Below are positions 27,739 through 37,405 of a stretch of DNA of 64,000 nucleotides, one piece after another. The DNA lies in the NCBI RefSeq assembly GCF_900070355.1, contig NZ_LN849456.1, positions 930,001 through 994,000 on the forward strand. Reading direction: 5' to 3'. Under the pieces are notes generated by a model. The model saw only the letters and a list, made by a program, of their open reading frames with translations, had not been told where the DNA came from and did not search any database. A program made the position numbers and the translations under genes. Origin of the DNA: Devriesea agamarum (lineage in GTDB: Bacteria; Actinomycetota; Actinomycetes; Actinomycetales; Dermabacteraceae). How positions within the stretch are numbered: position 1 is the first letter of the stretch; each line of letters opens with the position of its first letter.

Positions 27739-28098
27739 GTGCCCACGTACGTGTACGCCTGCAAGGATTGCGGCCACCAGTTCGAGAAGTACCAGAGCTT
27801 TCAGGACGAGGCACTCTCAGAGTGCCCAACCTGTGAGGGGCAATTGCGCAAGGTCTTTAACAGCGTCGGGATTGTGTTCAAAGGATCTGGTTTTTATTCC
27901 ACCGATTCCGGAGCTCGTAGCAAGACCACCGCGACTTCCGGCGATAAGGACAAGGCCGCCGGGAGCTCAGCCTCGTCGTCTGACCGGAAGAGTGGGGACT
28001 CCTCAACATCGAGCTCTTCTGGCGCAGATTCACACGGTTCTTCTGCGCCAGCGTCATCCTCCGGCACCTCGAAAGCGGCGGCCAGTAACGCCGCCTAG
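27739..28098 (+). CDS. FmdB-family zinc protein, Ruc-like heat-shock chaperone
   Basis: A GTG start at 27739 with GGAGA 5 bp before gives 119 residues beginning PTYVYACKDCGHQFE. Two CxxC pairs (CKDC at about 9-12 and CPTC near 34-37) form the FmdB zinc ribbon; residues 65-119 are a low-complexity Ser/Ala/Gly/Lys tail, presumably disordered. This build matches Rv0991c (Ruc), a redox-controlled chaperone of M. tuberculosis. The CIRCE-like operator upstream suggests induction by heat or protein stress through HrcA. An ATG at 27661 in frame overlaps the operator and is not used. Confidence 0.85.
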   Translation: MPTYVYACKDCGHQFEKYQSFQDEALSECPTCEGQLRKVFNSVGIVFKGSGFYSTDSGARSKTTATSGDKDKAAGSSASSSDRKSGDSSTSSSSGADSHGSSAPASSSGTSKAAASNAA

Positions 28099-28276
28099 CT
28101 TTCGGGCGATACGCGGGCGTTTCCCTCGCAGCACCGTCACGTTCCGAAATGTGGGATGAGTGTCGTAATAAACGAGCCGCTCACATCGCACATAAGCATC
28201 CGGCAAAGCCTCCAGCGTCAACCCCGGTCAGCAGCTGCCTTACGGCAGGGCGCTTGAATATTTCGTTGATGTCAGA

Positions 28277-28307
28277 GGTGCCCACTGTCGTCTTGACCGT
28301 GGGCACC
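28277..28307. terminator. Inverted repeat downstream of the FmdB/Ruc gene
   Basis: Perfect arms GGTGCCCAC and GTGGGCACC enclose a 13-nt loop in the 287-bp gap between FmdB/Ruc and the SAF gene. It may end transcription; no T-run follows, so a regulatory role is possible. Confidence 0.45.
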
Positions 28308-28385
28308 ACAGTGCGGGCCAGGCATACTTATCCACTGCCCCCACACGATCCTAAAGCGGCATCATTTCTCACATAGCGTGTCCGG

Positions 28386-29117
28386 ATGGACCAGGTACGA
28401 CATCCACCGCTATCCCACCCAAATTCGTCCCAGCTGAGGGCACCAGCCTCACACACATTGCGTCCGCGAGCATCCGGGAACGACCGCCAGCGAATCCTCC
28501 TCTCATGGCGCCGTGGACTTAGACGCCGACGCCGTCTCATTGCCGCACTACTCTGCGCTATTGCCCTCACCGCTTCAATACATGTCCTCGCGCCGCCACC
28601 AGTAGCCACCGCCACTGTTCTACGTGCCCAACGCGACCTCTCCCCCGGCCATCGGCTCACCGCCAACGATTTCGAGACCAGCACAGTTCCGGCCTCCATG
28701 GTTCCCCGCACCGCACTTCGCTCTTCTAGTCAGGCTGAGGGCCACATCATCAGCGCACCGATTCCCGCCGGTGGCGACATCACCAAAGGCCATTTGAGTA
28801 CTGCAGACGGGATCGCCACCCACCTAGCAGACGGGAAACGGGCGCTATCCATACCCGTGGGAGATCGAATTGCGCTCCGGGCACTCAGCGTAGGACACCG
28901 CATCATTTTGATTGCATCCGCATCACCCGGCAGTACCCCGTCGGAAATCCCCGCCACGGTCCTCGCACTTCCGGACGAAAAGACCTCCAATATGATGGGT
29001 ACCTTACCTGAGACCACCCGAACTTCCGGAGTTTTAGTCTCGGTACGCTCACAAGATTCGCAACTTATTGCGCGCGCTATTCGCGAAGGTTGGATTACAG
29101 TCACACTTATCGGCTAG
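28386..29117 (+). CDS. SAF-domain protein, CpaB/RcpC-like
   Basis: A 243-residue protein with a basic N-terminus (GLRRRRR), one membrane helix at about residues 52-70, and an SAF domain from about 75 to 140 (TVLRAQRDLSPGHRLTANDFETSTVPASMVP and HIISAPIPAGGDITKGHL). The rest continues as in CpaB (RALSIPVGDR...). CpaB-type proteins belong to Flp pilus assembly, but no other pilus gene is near; lone SAF proteins are common in actinobacteria beside mscL or fmdB and have no known role. It would face the outside of the cell membrane. Confidence 0.78.
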   Translation: MDQVRHPPLSHPNSSQLRAPASHTLRPRASGNDRQRILLSWRRGLRRRRRLIAALLCAIALTASIHVLAPPPVATATVLRAQRDLSPGHRLTANDFETSTVPASMVPRTALRSSSQAEGHIISAPIPAGGDITKGHLSTADGIATHLADGKRALSIPVGDRIALRALSVGHRIILIASASPGSTPSEIPATVLALPDEKTSNMMGTLPETTRTSGVLVSVRSQDSQLIARAIREGWITVTLIG

Positions 29118-29178
29118 ATTGCTGTTTCCACGACCTTCGGGTCCACTTCCCTTTCCCCTAGCACCAAGGAGATCTGCC

Positions 29179-29655
29179 GTGAAAGGCTTTAAGAACTTCA
29201 TTATGCGTGGCAACGTCATCGACCTCGCTGTTGCCGTTGTCATTGGCGGTGCCTTCACTGCGCTCGTTACAGCCTTTGTAAAGAATCTGATCGAACCCGT
29301 GGTGAATATTTTCGGCGGCACCAATCCGCAGGGCCTAGAGTTCCAGATCATCTCCGGTAACGCTGGAACTACCGTGAAACTAGGCGCCATCATCGGCGCA
29401 GTGCTGACCTTCCTCATTACTGCGGCGGTCGTCTATTTCGTATTCGTACTTCCCATGCAAAAAGCCCGCGAACTCGCGAACAAGCGACTGGGTATTGCCG
29501 AGGAAGAAGATCCCGTTGCGGACGATATCGCCCTGCTGACTGAAATTCGCGACCTGCTTCAGGCTCAGCAGACTGTGCGTCCGGCTCCGTCAGGCACTCA
29601 CCGTGCCGATGTACCGGGGTCTGTCAACCCGGCGGATAAAACTTCTCAGTCCTAA
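29179..29655 (+). CDS. mscL: Large-conductance mechanosensitive channel MscL
   Basis: The GTG at 29179 has AAGGAGAT ahead and gives 158 residues. KGFKNFIMRGNVIDLAVAVVIGGAF is the classic amphipathic helix and first membrane helix; the second helix is at about residues 70-92, followed by MQKARELANKR. The channel opens under membrane tension to release solutes at osmotic downshock. The C-terminal tail past residue 110 is longer than in E. coli (136 residues). The open frame goes further upstream but without a start signal. Confidence 0.95.
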   Translation: MKGFKNFIMRGNVIDLAVAVVIGGAFTALVTAFVKNLIEPVVNIFGGTNPQGLEFQIISGNAGTTVKLGAIIGAVLTFLITAAVVYFVFVLPMQKARELANKRLGIAEEEDPVADDIALLTEIRDLLQAQQTVRPAPSGTHRADVPGSVNPADKTSQS

Positions 29656-29660
29656 AATAT

Positions 29661-29694
29661 GCAGGTCTCCCGCGCCTAATCGCGAGAGACCTGC
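29661..29694 (+). terminator. Hairpin terminator after mscL
   Basis: GCAGGTCTC and GAGACCTGC pair perfectly, with CGCG/CGCG inside, 5 bp after the mscL stop. Only TTG follows, so the U-tract is weak. Confidence 0.65.
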
Positions 29695-29817
29695 TTGACA
29701 GACCTCCGTGACACCACGCCGGTGGTCACAGATTAGACGACGGCATCCCGGCTAGGTGGAAACAAAGCAGGATCCCCGTAAGAACGACGGAATCCGCGGG
29801 GACGGTACAGTGCACAG

Positions 29818-30723
29818 GTGCGATCTACCGTCCTTTCTGAGGAGTCGAAACTACCGGGCGAGGCGATAGCCGCTGTCCTGGCGTGGTACCGAGACCATGC
29901 GCGCGATCTGCCATGGCGTGAACCATCGGCAACTCCATGGTCCATTCTGGTTTCGGAGATCATGCTCCAGCAGACCCCAGTCGTGCGGGTACTTCCCCGA
30001 TGGCTGGAATGGATACGACGCTGGCCTTGCCCGTGCTCCCTCGCGTCGGCACCACTTGCCGACGTTCTCACCGCCTGGGATCGCCTAGGCTACCCGCGCA
30101 GAGCCCTACGTCTTCATGAATGCGCACAGCGGATATGCAACGACTACGCCGGCATCGTGCCATCATCCGAGGATGACCTGCGTTCCCTTCCGGGCATCGG
30201 CGACTACACCGCAGCAGCCGTAGCAGCTTTTGCATTTCGGCAACGCAGCGTCGTGATCGATACCAATGTCCGCAGAGTACTGGTCCGCTCCATCCTCGGC
30301 ACGCCCTTACCAGCGCCATCACTCACGGCCAAGGAACGTCGCATAGCCGCCGTAAACGTCCCCGACGATGCCGAAACGGCGGCATCGTGGAATGCCGCGG
30401 TGATGGAGCTCGGTGCCCTAGTGTGCACGGCCCGATCAGCCCGCTGCGAGCTATGCCCAATCTCAAGCTACTGTTCCTACGTCGCTGCGGGCCGACCCGA
30501 TCCTGCACCCGATCAGCGTGGACGCCGTCAGCCTTTCGAGGGAACCGATCGACAAATGCGCGGCAAAATCATGGCTTTGCTGAGAACCTCGCAGGCGGTA
30601 GAGCGCCAGCTGATCGACAGACTCGACCCCACAGATCCGACGCGGGTTCAACGATGCCTGGGCTCGCTAATCGAGGATGGTCTAGCGCAACGTCACGACG
30701 ACGATAGGTTCTCCCTGCCCTAG
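29818..30723 (+). CDS. mutY: A/G-specific adenine DNA glycosylase MutY
   Basis: MutY removes adenine mispaired with 8-oxoguanine or guanine. Visible are LPWREPSATPWSILVSEIMLQQT (catalytic Glu), the helix-hairpin-helix with catalytic Asp LPGIGDYTAAAV, IDTNVRRVLVR, and the 4Fe-4S ligands C-x6-C-x2-C-x5-C near residues 203-220. Length 301 fits actinobacterial MutY, which ends with a short C-terminal part in place of a full NUDIX-like domain. The start is a GTG at 29818; the sequence before LPGEAIAAVLAWY is not conserved, so a later start cannot be excluded. Confidence 0.93.
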   Translation: MRSTVLSEESKLPGEAIAAVLAWYRDHARDLPWREPSATPWSILVSEIMLQQTPVVRVLPRWLEWIRRWPCPCSLASAPLADVLTAWDRLGYPRRALRLHECAQRICNDYAGIVPSSEDDLRSLPGIGDYTAAAVAAFAFRQRSVVIDTNVRRVLVRSILGTPLPAPSLTAKERRIAAVNVPDDAETAASWNAAVMELGALVCTARSARCELCPISSYCSYVAAGRPDPAPDQRGRRQPFEGTDRQMRGKIMALLRTSQAVERQLIDRLDPTDPTRVQRCLGSLIEDGLAQRHDDDRFSLP

Positions 30724-30903
30724 CCGCATCAGGGCCGCGGTACCGCCGAGGACAGACATAGCTAAGCCGACAACATCTAGACCAGAACAGCAGCAGCGTC
30801 AGCAGCAGAAAACGGCACCAGGCACTTAGCCCACTGTGAGGTAGTCACAGCCCACGGCGTCCGAGCATCGGCCACAGAGGCGAGGTCCGTGCCGGAGTAA
30901 CGG

Positions 30904-31476
30904 CTACAGATGCAAGATCATTCTGGTGTTGCCCAGCGTATTCGGCTTTACCCGCGCGAGATCTAGGAATTGGGCAACGCCGGTGTCCAGGGACCGAACC
31001 AATTCCAGGAAAACCTGGGGGTCGACGGTGTCCTCTCCCATGGGCTCGAAACCGTGCCGAATAAAGAAGTCCACCTCAAAGGTAAGACAGAAAACGCGGC
31101 GCAGCTCCAGCTCACGGGCCCTATCTATGAGTCTGGTTAGCAGCGCATGCCCCACTCCGCGGGAACGGCAGTCTGCATCGGTTGCCAACGTGCGTACTTC
31201 GGCGAGATCTTCCCACATGACGTGCAGGGCGCCGCACCCGATAATGTCACCGGATGTATTTTCCGCGACGAAAAACTCTTGAATGTCTTCGTAATAAGTG
31301 ACGAGGTCCTTAGCGAGCAGAATCCTCTGCTCAACCAAGGGCTGAACTAGGCGGTTAATCGCTGCGACATCGCGGGGCTTGGCCGGGCGAATGGCTAGGT
31401 CACCGTCGGCAGCGCCCCCGGCGAGTTGGGATCGTGCTGAGGTGGAATTATCGGGGGACGTAGTCATGCCGCTCAC
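30904..31476 (-). CDS. GNAT N-acetyltransferase, ArgA-like (N-acetylglutamate synthase type)
   Basis: A 190-residue GNAT protein: IRPAKPRDVAAINRLVQPLVEQRILL at the start, VRTLATDADCRSRGVGHALLTRLI as acetyl-CoA site, then RRVFCLTFEVDFFIRHGFEPMGE. This pattern is that of the short ArgA of mycobacteria (Rv2747), which makes N-acetylglutamate for arginine synthesis. The frame begins with GTG at 31476, overlapping the DedA stop (GTGA); an ATG at 31467 is the alternative. No other arginine genes are near. Confidence 0.82.
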   Translation of the reverse strand: MSGMTTSPDNSTSARSQLAGGAADGDLAIRPAKPRDVAAINRLVQPLVEQRILLAKDLVTYYEDIQEFFVAENTSGDIIGCGALHVMWEDLAEVRTLATDADCRSRGVGHALLTRLIDRARELELRRVFCLTFEVDFFIRHGFEPMGEDTVDPQVFLELVRSLDTGVAQFLDLARVKPNTLGNTRMILHL

Positions 31477-32399
31477 GTGCCCATTGTGGAGTCTTCACAG
31501 CCGCGAGAGTCAGATAGTCCGCGTTCTGGCACGAGTTTTGAAGCACGTTGACTACCCGACACATGACCGTCTGAGGCTTCTTCGGGTTCATCCCTGCCAT
31601 CGTGGGATGTACCAGTCCCACGGCGTATAGGCCGCTTGTCACTGCGCCCAGGTCCCGCCGTGCCACGTTCACGGCTATGACCGAGATTGGTGCCATGCCC
31701 GGGCCCGCGTTCCTGGTTCGCGCCGGCGTCACGTCCGGGCCGATCTTCGCGGTGCGGGGATGCCCCTGGCTCTATCAGCTGGTCTGCGCGGGCGTCGAGA
31801 ATCCGATGCACTAGGTGCACCACCCGTTCGAGAATAACTGAGACCACCACCGCCAGCACCAACGCAACCGCGATCCCCAGCAGATGATGGTTTGCGAACC
31901 ACTGCCCCGCTAATGCACCGATGCCACAGGAATACAGAGCCCACACGGCGCAGGACAATAGGGTGCGGTGAAAAAACTTGCGGTGCGGGTAGCGCAGGGC
32001 CCCGGCGACAAAATTAACGGCGGTACGCCCCATCGGAATGTAGCGCGCGGTCATGAGGAAAAGCAGGGCTCGCCGTTCCAAACCGCGTTCCGCAGCTTCA
32101 ACGGCCCGCAAACCGCGACCAGAACGCAAAAACCTAAAGCGCTGCCAGCCTACGCGCCGCCCAATCATATAGGCGATATTGTCGCCTGCGACGGCACCGA
32201 TCCACCCACAGATTATGACCAGCCAGATCATGGGTGCACCCTGGGATGCCCAAAGCGAGCCCAGGCCGACCAGAACCGACTCGCTGGGGACGGTTGGGAA
32301 AAAACCGTCCACCAGCGAGAAGATCAGAACCACCGGATACGTCCAGGGCGATCCCGATAAATGCAGGATGAGGTCCTGTAACCATGCGGCAATGCCCAC
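31473..32399 (-). CDS. DedA-family membrane protein
   Basis: The first 210 residues form the DedA (SNARE-associated) fold, with helices near 20-65 and 130-205 and the motifs FSLVDGFFPTVPSES and RYIPMGRTAVNFVAGAL. DedA proteins flip or move undecaprenyl phosphate and other lipids. From residue 210 to 308 follows an unusually long hydrophilic tail rich in Arg, Gly, Glu and His, without recognisable domain. It is coupled to the ArgA-like gene by a GTGA overlap and lies 24 bp downstream of clpC. Confidence 0.88.
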   Translation of the reverse strand: MGIAAWLQDLILHLSGSPWTYPVVLIFSLVDGFFPTVPSESVLVGLGSLWASQGAPMIWLVIICGWIGAVAGDNIAYMIGRRVGWQRFRFLRSGRGLRAVEAAERGLERRALLFLMTARYIPMGRTAVNFVAGALRYPHRKFFHRTLLSCAVWALYSCGIGALAGQWFANHHLLGIAVALVLAVVVSVILERVVHLVHRILDARADQLIEPGASPHREDRPGRDAGANQERGPGHGTNLGHSRERGTAGPGRSDKRPIRRGTGTSHDGRDEPEEASDGHVSGSQRASKLVPERGLSDSRGCEDSTMGT

Positions 32400-32423
32400 G
32401 GTTAGATCGTTCCCAGCGCTCGG

Positions 32424-35021
32424 TTATTCGCCCAGAGGCGTCGTTTCGGGATTGGCGGCTGAGGCCGTTTCAGGCCGATCGACGTCGGGGTGTCGAACTT
32501 CTTCTGCGCGGGCTTCAGTCATGGTCTGAACATTGACGGGTCCATCAACGGTTTCCAACGCACCGTCGTCTCCACGCCGGCGGAAGAAGAACTCACCCAG
32601 CAGACCTTCGCCTTCGGCATCAACCACGATCACATCGCCTGCACGCACCTGACCGAACAGAATTTTCTCGCTGAGGACATCCTCAATGTCGCGCTGAATC
32701 GTGCGGCGTAGCGGACGCGCGCCTAGAACCGGGTCATAACCCTTTTCAGCGAGCAGATGTTTAGCCGACTCGGTCAGCTCAATGTGCATTCCCTTCTCGG
32801 CGAGACGAGTGTCGAGCTTCGCGATCATGAGATCCACGATTTCGACAATTTCCTTCTCGCTGAGCTGCGGGAACACCACGATGTCGTCGACGCGGTTGAG
32901 GAATTCGGGCCGGAAGTGCTGCTTGAGCTCTTCGTTAACTTTGGCCTTCATCCGCTCGTAGTTCGTGGATAGGTCGCCGCCAGCCTGGAAGCCCACCTGC
33001 ACACCCTTGGCGATATCGCGGGTGCCGAGGTTAGTGGTCATGATGATGACGGTGTTCTTGAAGTCAACGTTGCGCCCTTGGGAGTCGGTCAAACGGCCGT
33101 CTTCCAGAATTTGCAGGAGTGAATTGAAGATATCCACGTGTGCCTTTTCAACCTCGTCGAAAAGGACCACCGAGAACGGCTTACGGCGGACTTTCTCCGT
33201 GAGCTGTCCGCCCTCGTCGTATCCCACGTATCCGGGAGGCGATCCGAACAGACGCGACGCGGTGTGCTTCTCACCAAACTCGGACATGTCGAGCTGAATG
33301 AGCGCGTCCTCATCTCCGAACAGGAATTCCGCCAGAGCCTTGGCCAGCTCAGTCTTACCAACACCGGTGGGACCAGCGAAGATAAAGGATCCGCCCGGAC
33401 GTTTGGGATCCTTCAGCCCAGCTCGGGTGCGGCGAATCGCCTGCGACAGCGCTTTAATCGCTTCGTTTTGCCCAACAACCCGCTTGTGCAGTTCGTCTTC
33501 CATGTGCAGCAGACGTGAGGATTCTTCCTCTGTGAGCTTTACAATCGGAATACCAGTGGCCGCAGCTAGCACCTCAGCAATGACTTCTTCCGAGACGGTG
33601 GTGACAACATCCGAGTCACCTTCGCGCCAGGCCTTTTCCTTCTGATCGCGTTCGACCACGAGCTTTTGCTCGGTATCACGTAAAGCGGCTGCCTTTTCAA
33701 AGTCCTGGCCGTCAATCGCAGATTCTTTTTCCTTGCGAACCTGAGCGATCTTCTGGTCAAACTCTTTGAGCTCTGGCGGCGCAGTGAGGCGGCGAATGCG
33801 TAGACGTGCTCCAGCCTCGTCAATTAAGTCAATAGCCTTGTCCGGAAGGAACCGGTCATTGACATAGCGGTCGGCCAGATTAGCGGCAGCGACCAGCGCG
33901 TCGTCAGTAATGGTGACCTTATGGTGGGCCTCGTAGCGGTCGCGCAGACCTTTGAGAATCTCAATGGTGTGAGCAATGCTCGGTTCATCCACCTGAATCG
34001 GCTGGAAGCGACGCTCCAGGGCCGCGTCTTTTTCAATGTGCTTGCGGTATTCCTCGAGCGTGGTGGCACCGATGGTTTGCAATTCACCACGGGCGAGCAT
34101 GGGCTTCAAAATGGAGGCCGCATCAATCGCACCCTCAGCTGCCCCTGCACCGACCAGCGTATGGATTTCGTCGATAAACAGGATAATGTCGCCGCGCGTG
34201 CGAATTTCCTTCAGTACCTTCTTCAGGCGTTCCTCGAAGTCACCGCGGTAGCGCGAACCGGCCACCAGCGAACCGAGATCGAGGGTATACAGCTGTTTGT
34301 CTTTAAGAGTTTCCGGAACATCGCCGCGCACAATCGATTGCGCGAGCCCTTCAACCACTGCGGATTTACCGACACCGGGTTCCCCGATCAGCACGGGGTT
34401 GTTCTTGGTGCGGCGGCTGAGAACCTGCATCACTCGCTCAGCCTCTTTTTCTCGCCCGATCACCGGATCGAGTTTGCCGTCACGGGCCGCCTGGGTCAGA
34501 TTGCGCCCGAATTGATCGAGCACAAGTGATCCCGACGGCTGACCTTCGGCAGGGCCCCCCGCCGTCACCGGTTCCTTGCCCTGATATCCGGACAGCCGCT
34601 CGATAACCTCCTGGCGGACAGCTTGCGGGTCAGCCTTCAAACGGACCAACACCTTGACCGCAACGCCTTCGCCTTCCCGCAGCAGGCCCAACAGAATGTG
34701 CTCGGTGCCGATGTAGTTGTGGCCCAGCTGCAGCGCCTCACGCAGGGAAAGTTCAAGCACCTTCTTTGCACGCGGGGTGAACGGAATGTGCTGGCCGCTG
34801 GGTGCCTGATTGCCTTCCCCGATAATGTCGCGCACTTGCTCGCGGACACCTTCAAGGGTGACACCCAGCGCTTCGAGCGCTTTAGCTCCTACGCCCTCAG
34901 CTTCGTGGATGAGGCCGAGCAGAATATGCTCAGTGCCGATGTAGTTGTGGTTGAGCTGGCGCGCCTCGTCTTGCGCGAGCACTACCACGCGACGGGCGCG
35001 ATCGGTGAAGCGTTCAAACAT
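32424..35021 (-). CDS. clpC: ATP-dependent Clp protease ATPase ClpC
   Basis: ClpC unfolds substrates for the ClpP1P2 protease. I start at the ATG at 35021 (GGGGAGAG ahead); the 18 residues upstream in the frame are not conserved. Two N-terminal Clp repeats (GTEHILLGL twice), AAA-1 with Walker A GEPGVGKS near residue 213 and [12 protein letters not shown], the coiled middle domain with a UVR-type stretch ([15 protein letters not shown]), and AAA-2 with [19 protein letters not shown] are all intact. Length 865 is normal. The tail after about residue 810 is polar and variable. Confidence 0.96.
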   Translation of the reverse strand: MFERFTDRARRVVVLAQDEARQLNHNYIGTEHILLGLIHEAEGVGAKALEALGVTLEGVREQVRDIIGEGNQAPSGQHIPFTPRAKKVLELSLREALQLGHNYIGTEHILLGLLREGEGVAVKVLVRLKADPQAVRQEVIERLSGYQGKEPVTAGGPAEGQPSGSLVLDQFGRNLTQAARDGKLDPVIGREKEAERVMQVLSRRTKNNPVLIGEPGVGKSAVVEGLAQSIVRGDVPETLKDKQLYTLDLGSLVAGSRYRGDFEERLKKVLKEIRTRGDIILFIDEIHTLVGAGAAEGAIDAASILKPMLARGELQTIGATTLEEYRKHIEKDAALERRFQPIQVDEPSIAHTIEILKGLRDRYEAHHKVTITDDALVAAANLADRYVNDRFLPDKAIDLIDEAGARLRIRRLTAPPELKEFDQKIAQVRKEKESAIDGQDFEKAAALRDTEQKLVVERDQKEKAWREGDSDVVTTVSEEVIAEVLAAATGIPIVKLTEEESSRLLHMEDELHKRVVGQNEAIKALSQAIRRTRAGLKDPKRPGGSFIFAGPTGVGKTELAKALAEFLFGDEDALIQLDMSEFGEKHTASRLFGSPPGYVGYDEGGQLTEKVRRKPFSVVLFDEVEKAHVDIFNSLLQILEDGRLTDSQGRNVDFKNTVIIMTTNLGTRDIAKGVQVGFQAGGDLSTNYERMKAKVNEELKQHFRPEFLNRVDDIVVFPQLSEKEIVEIVDLMIAKLDTRLAEKGMHIELTESAKHLLAEKGYDPVLGARPLRRTIQRDIEDVLSEKILFGQVRAGDVIVVDAEGEGLLGEFFFRRRGDDGALETVDGPVNVQTMTEARAEEVRHPDVDRPETASAANPETTPLGE

Positions 35022-35090
35022 TTCTCTCCCCGTGTCGGTGAAGCTTTTCGACGAGCCTACGTCCTCGCCGCTCAAATCCCCCTATGTGTT

Positions 35091-35101
35091 CGCGGTGGGC
35101 G
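35091..35101 (-). promoter_or_regulatory. ClgR-like operator upstream of clpC
   Basis: On the minus strand the core CGC-CCACC-GCG followed by AAC, about 70 bp before the clpC ATG, comes close to the ClgR consensus known from Corynebacterium (CGCYNANRGCG) with one core mismatch. ClgR activates clpC and clpP in actinobacteria. Confidence 0.4.
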
Positions 35102-35163
35102 TGACCATTCGTCGCGTAATCCTCAAGTACCCAGCGTCTCCTCACCATGAGCCGTAGGATGCT

Positions 35164-35175
35164 TATGTATACATA
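35164..35175. promoter_or_regulatory. Perfect palindrome, possible FadR/GntR operator
   Basis: TATGTATACATA lies between clpC and the FadR-type gene, 157 bp before the latter. FadR-subfamily operators often contain TGT...ACA half-sites. Two TGATCAT copies follow within 45 bp. Binding is inferred. Confidence 0.35.
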
Positions 35176-35332
35176 TGGCGCCCATTTTGATCATCGAACC
35201 TTTCGTCTGATCATGCGGTGCCCACAACGTCCATCGCTACGGCACCCCATCTGCGGCGAGAAAAATGCCTCTCACCTGGCCGGCGCCTCGTGACCCCTTC
35301 CGTCCCGCCCGCGGCTACTCTCAGGAGGATTC

Positions 35333-36019
35333 ATGGCTGTCACCGATCAGGCCATCGCGGCGATTAAGCAAATGATCGTCGACGGAACACTCAAAGCCGG
35401 CGATCGACTCCCGCCAGAAAAAGAACTCTCTGAAACTCTCGGGCTGTCGCGGAATTCTCTGCGGGAAGCTGTGAAGGCGCTCGAGCTGATTAACGTGCTG
35501 GATGTGCGTCAAGGCGACGGAACCTACGTCACGTCGCTATCGCTGAGCCTTTTGCTCGAGGCAATGTCGTTCGTTTTGGATTTGCATAGCGAAACTTCGG
35601 CAATGGAGCTTCTGGCCGTGCGCCGCATCTTAGAACCCGAGGCAGTGGCGTTGGCGGCAGCCCGGATTTCGCGTGCAGACCTAACGCGGCTGGAACACCT
35701 GGTGGATTCTCTGGTACCAGAATCAGATATTGAACTACTTGTTGACACAGACCTCTCATTCCATCGGATCATCAATGAAGCCTGCGGGAACCCGTATCTG
35801 TCATCACTGCTTGACGGCCTCGCGAATTCAACAGTGAGAGCGCGGCTGTGGAACAGGCTCAAACAAAGTAATGCCGTGGAAAAAGCGCTGGACGAACACC
35901 GCGCAATTTTAGATGCTTTGCACGCCCGACGCGCTGACCTTGCGCGCACCTGGGCATGCCTGCACATCTCAGGTATTGAACTGTGGCTGACGCAAGCAGC
36001 GAGGCCGCCACATCTGTAG
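35333..36019 (+). CDS. GntR-family regulator, FadR subfamily
   Basis: A 228-residue regulator: winged HTH at about residues 5-70 (LPPEKELSETLGLSRNSLREAVKAL, then VRQGDGTYVTS) and an all-helical FCD ligand domain at about 85-220, where Asp, His and His positions (DLSFHRIINEA, DEHRAILDAL) usually bind a metal and a carboxylate ligand. Such proteins sense lactate, pyruvate, gluconate or similar acids. It is alone, between divergent clpC and convergent ADH, so its targets are not evident; lutABC lies 13 kb away. AGGAGG stands 5 bp before the ATG. Confidence 0.87.
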   Translation: MAVTDQAIAAIKQMIVDGTLKAGDRLPPEKELSETLGLSRNSLREAVKALELINVLDVRQGDGTYVTSLSLSLLLEAMSFVLDLHSETSAMELLAVRRILEPEAVALAAARISRADLTRLEHLVDSLVPESDIELLVDTDLSFHRIINEACGNPYLSSLLDGLANSTVRARLWNRLKQSNAVEKALDEHRAILDALHARRADLARTWACLHISGIELWLTQAARPPHL

Positions 36020-36130
36020 TCGGATGCGACGGCCCCACCGCTTTATATAAATTCTCGTGAGCGTACAGTACCTAGGTTCAGCTCAATACCTAGCCGCCGT
36101 GTTCATGGTCACCGGGTTTATGCCGAGGCA

Positions 36131-37189
36131 TCACTGACCTGCACCAGCAAACGTCGAGGTGTCGATGACGAACCGGAAGCGAACATCGCCCTCAACCACT
36201 CGGTCATAGGCCGCGTCGACGTCATCAACACCGATCTTTTCGATGCGTGCTCCCAAACCGTGCTCAGCACAGAAGTCCAGCATTTCCTGGGTTTCAGCGA
36301 TACCACCGATGTTGGAGCCCGACAGGACTTTGCCACCGCCAATTAACGCTCCGAAGTGGAGTGGCTGGGCATCCGGCGGCAATCCGACGACAGTCATGAC
36401 GCCATGCGGCTTCAACAGCCCGAGGTAGGCATCGAGCGGGATGTCCGCACTAATTGTGTTGAGGATCAGATCGAATTCGCCGCGATGCTTATCAAAGAAG
36501 CCTTCTTCGGTGGTCGCGAGCATACGGCTCGCTCCCAGTTCCTTAGCTTCTTTTTCTTTGCGCAGGGTGCGGGAGAGCACCGTGACGTCGGCGCCTTTAG
36601 CGTTAGCGATCTGGACACCCATATGCCCCAGACCGCCCAGGCCCAGCACCGCCACCTTCTGCCCCTCGCGCACGTTCCAGCGAGCTAAAGGCGCATAGGT
36701 GGTAATTCCCGCACAGAGCAGTGGGGCAGCGACATCAAAATCCAGAGCATCGGGGATGCTGCACACGAAGCGCTCGTTGACCACGACCTTTTCCGAGTAA
36801 CCACCCTGAGTGATGCTTCCGTCGACATCAGGCGAGTTGTAGGTTCCCACGTTTCCGCGCAGACAATCCTGCTCCTGGCCATTTTGGCATTGTTCGCACT
36901 CTCCGCAGGAATTCACCATGCAGCCCACGCCGACCCGATCACCGACCTTATATGCGGTGACACTTTCCCCGACGGCCTCGACCACGCCTGCAATTTCATG
37001 TCCGACAGTGAGCGGGAAGTGAGCCTGCCCCCACTCGTTGCGGATGGTGTGGATATCGCTATGACAGATTCCTGCCGCTTTGATCGCGATCACCACGTCG
37101 TCGGGGCGAGGGTCTCGCCGCTCGATTTCGACAACGCGGAACGGCTGGTCCGGTCCGGTTTTTTGCAGTGCCTTAACAGTGAAGGGCAT
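36131..37189 (-). CDS. Zinc-dependent alcohol dehydrogenase (YahK/cinnamyl-ADH type)
   Basis: A 352-residue MDR-family enzyme. The catalytic zinc ligands are in AAGICHSDIHT and VGHEIAG; the structural zinc cysteines in SCGECEQCQNGQEQDC; the cofactor site reads VLGLGGLGHMGVQIA. Enzymes of this type reduce aldehydes with NADPH. The start at 37189 follows GGGAG; the frame continues upstream without signal. A divergent HxlR-type gene 216 bp away is the likely regulator, as often found with aldehyde-responsive HxlR proteins. Confidence 0.9.
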   Translation of the reverse strand: MPFTVKALQKTGPDQPFRVVEIERRDPRPDDVVIAIKAAGICHSDIHTIRNEWGQAHFPLTVGHEIAGVVEAVGESVTAYKVGDRVGVGCMVNSCGECEQCQNGQEQDCLRGNVGTYNSPDVDGSITQGGYSEKVVVNERFVCSIPDALDFDVAAPLLCAGITTYAPLARWNVREGQKVAVLGLGGLGHMGVQIANAKGADVTVLSRTLRKEKEAKELGASRMLATTEEGFFDKHRGEFDLILNTISADIPLDAYLGLLKPHGVMTVVGLPPDAQPLHFGALIGGGKVLSGSNIGGIAETQEMLDFCAEHGLGARIEKIGVDDVDAAYDRVVEGDVRFRFVIDTSTFAGAGQ

Positions 37190-37405
37190 GACATCTCCCG
37201 GGTTGACTTGATGGGGTTCTTCTACACTACCCACGCTCTCATGCGTATCGCCGCATGTTTTCCCTCTGGGCTGAATCGTCCGCCACAGCCACACTGCCCT
37301 GACGCTTTGGTTATGACGGTCTGCATGCACACCTGCATCGAGGACATCTCTACCTAGGCCGGCGACCGTCCAATCGCCGCCACATAATCAGGACAGCAGC
37401 TCAAT

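Noticed and set aside
33921-34529. 202-residue plus-strand gene
   Set aside because: Shadow of clpC AAA-1 domain.
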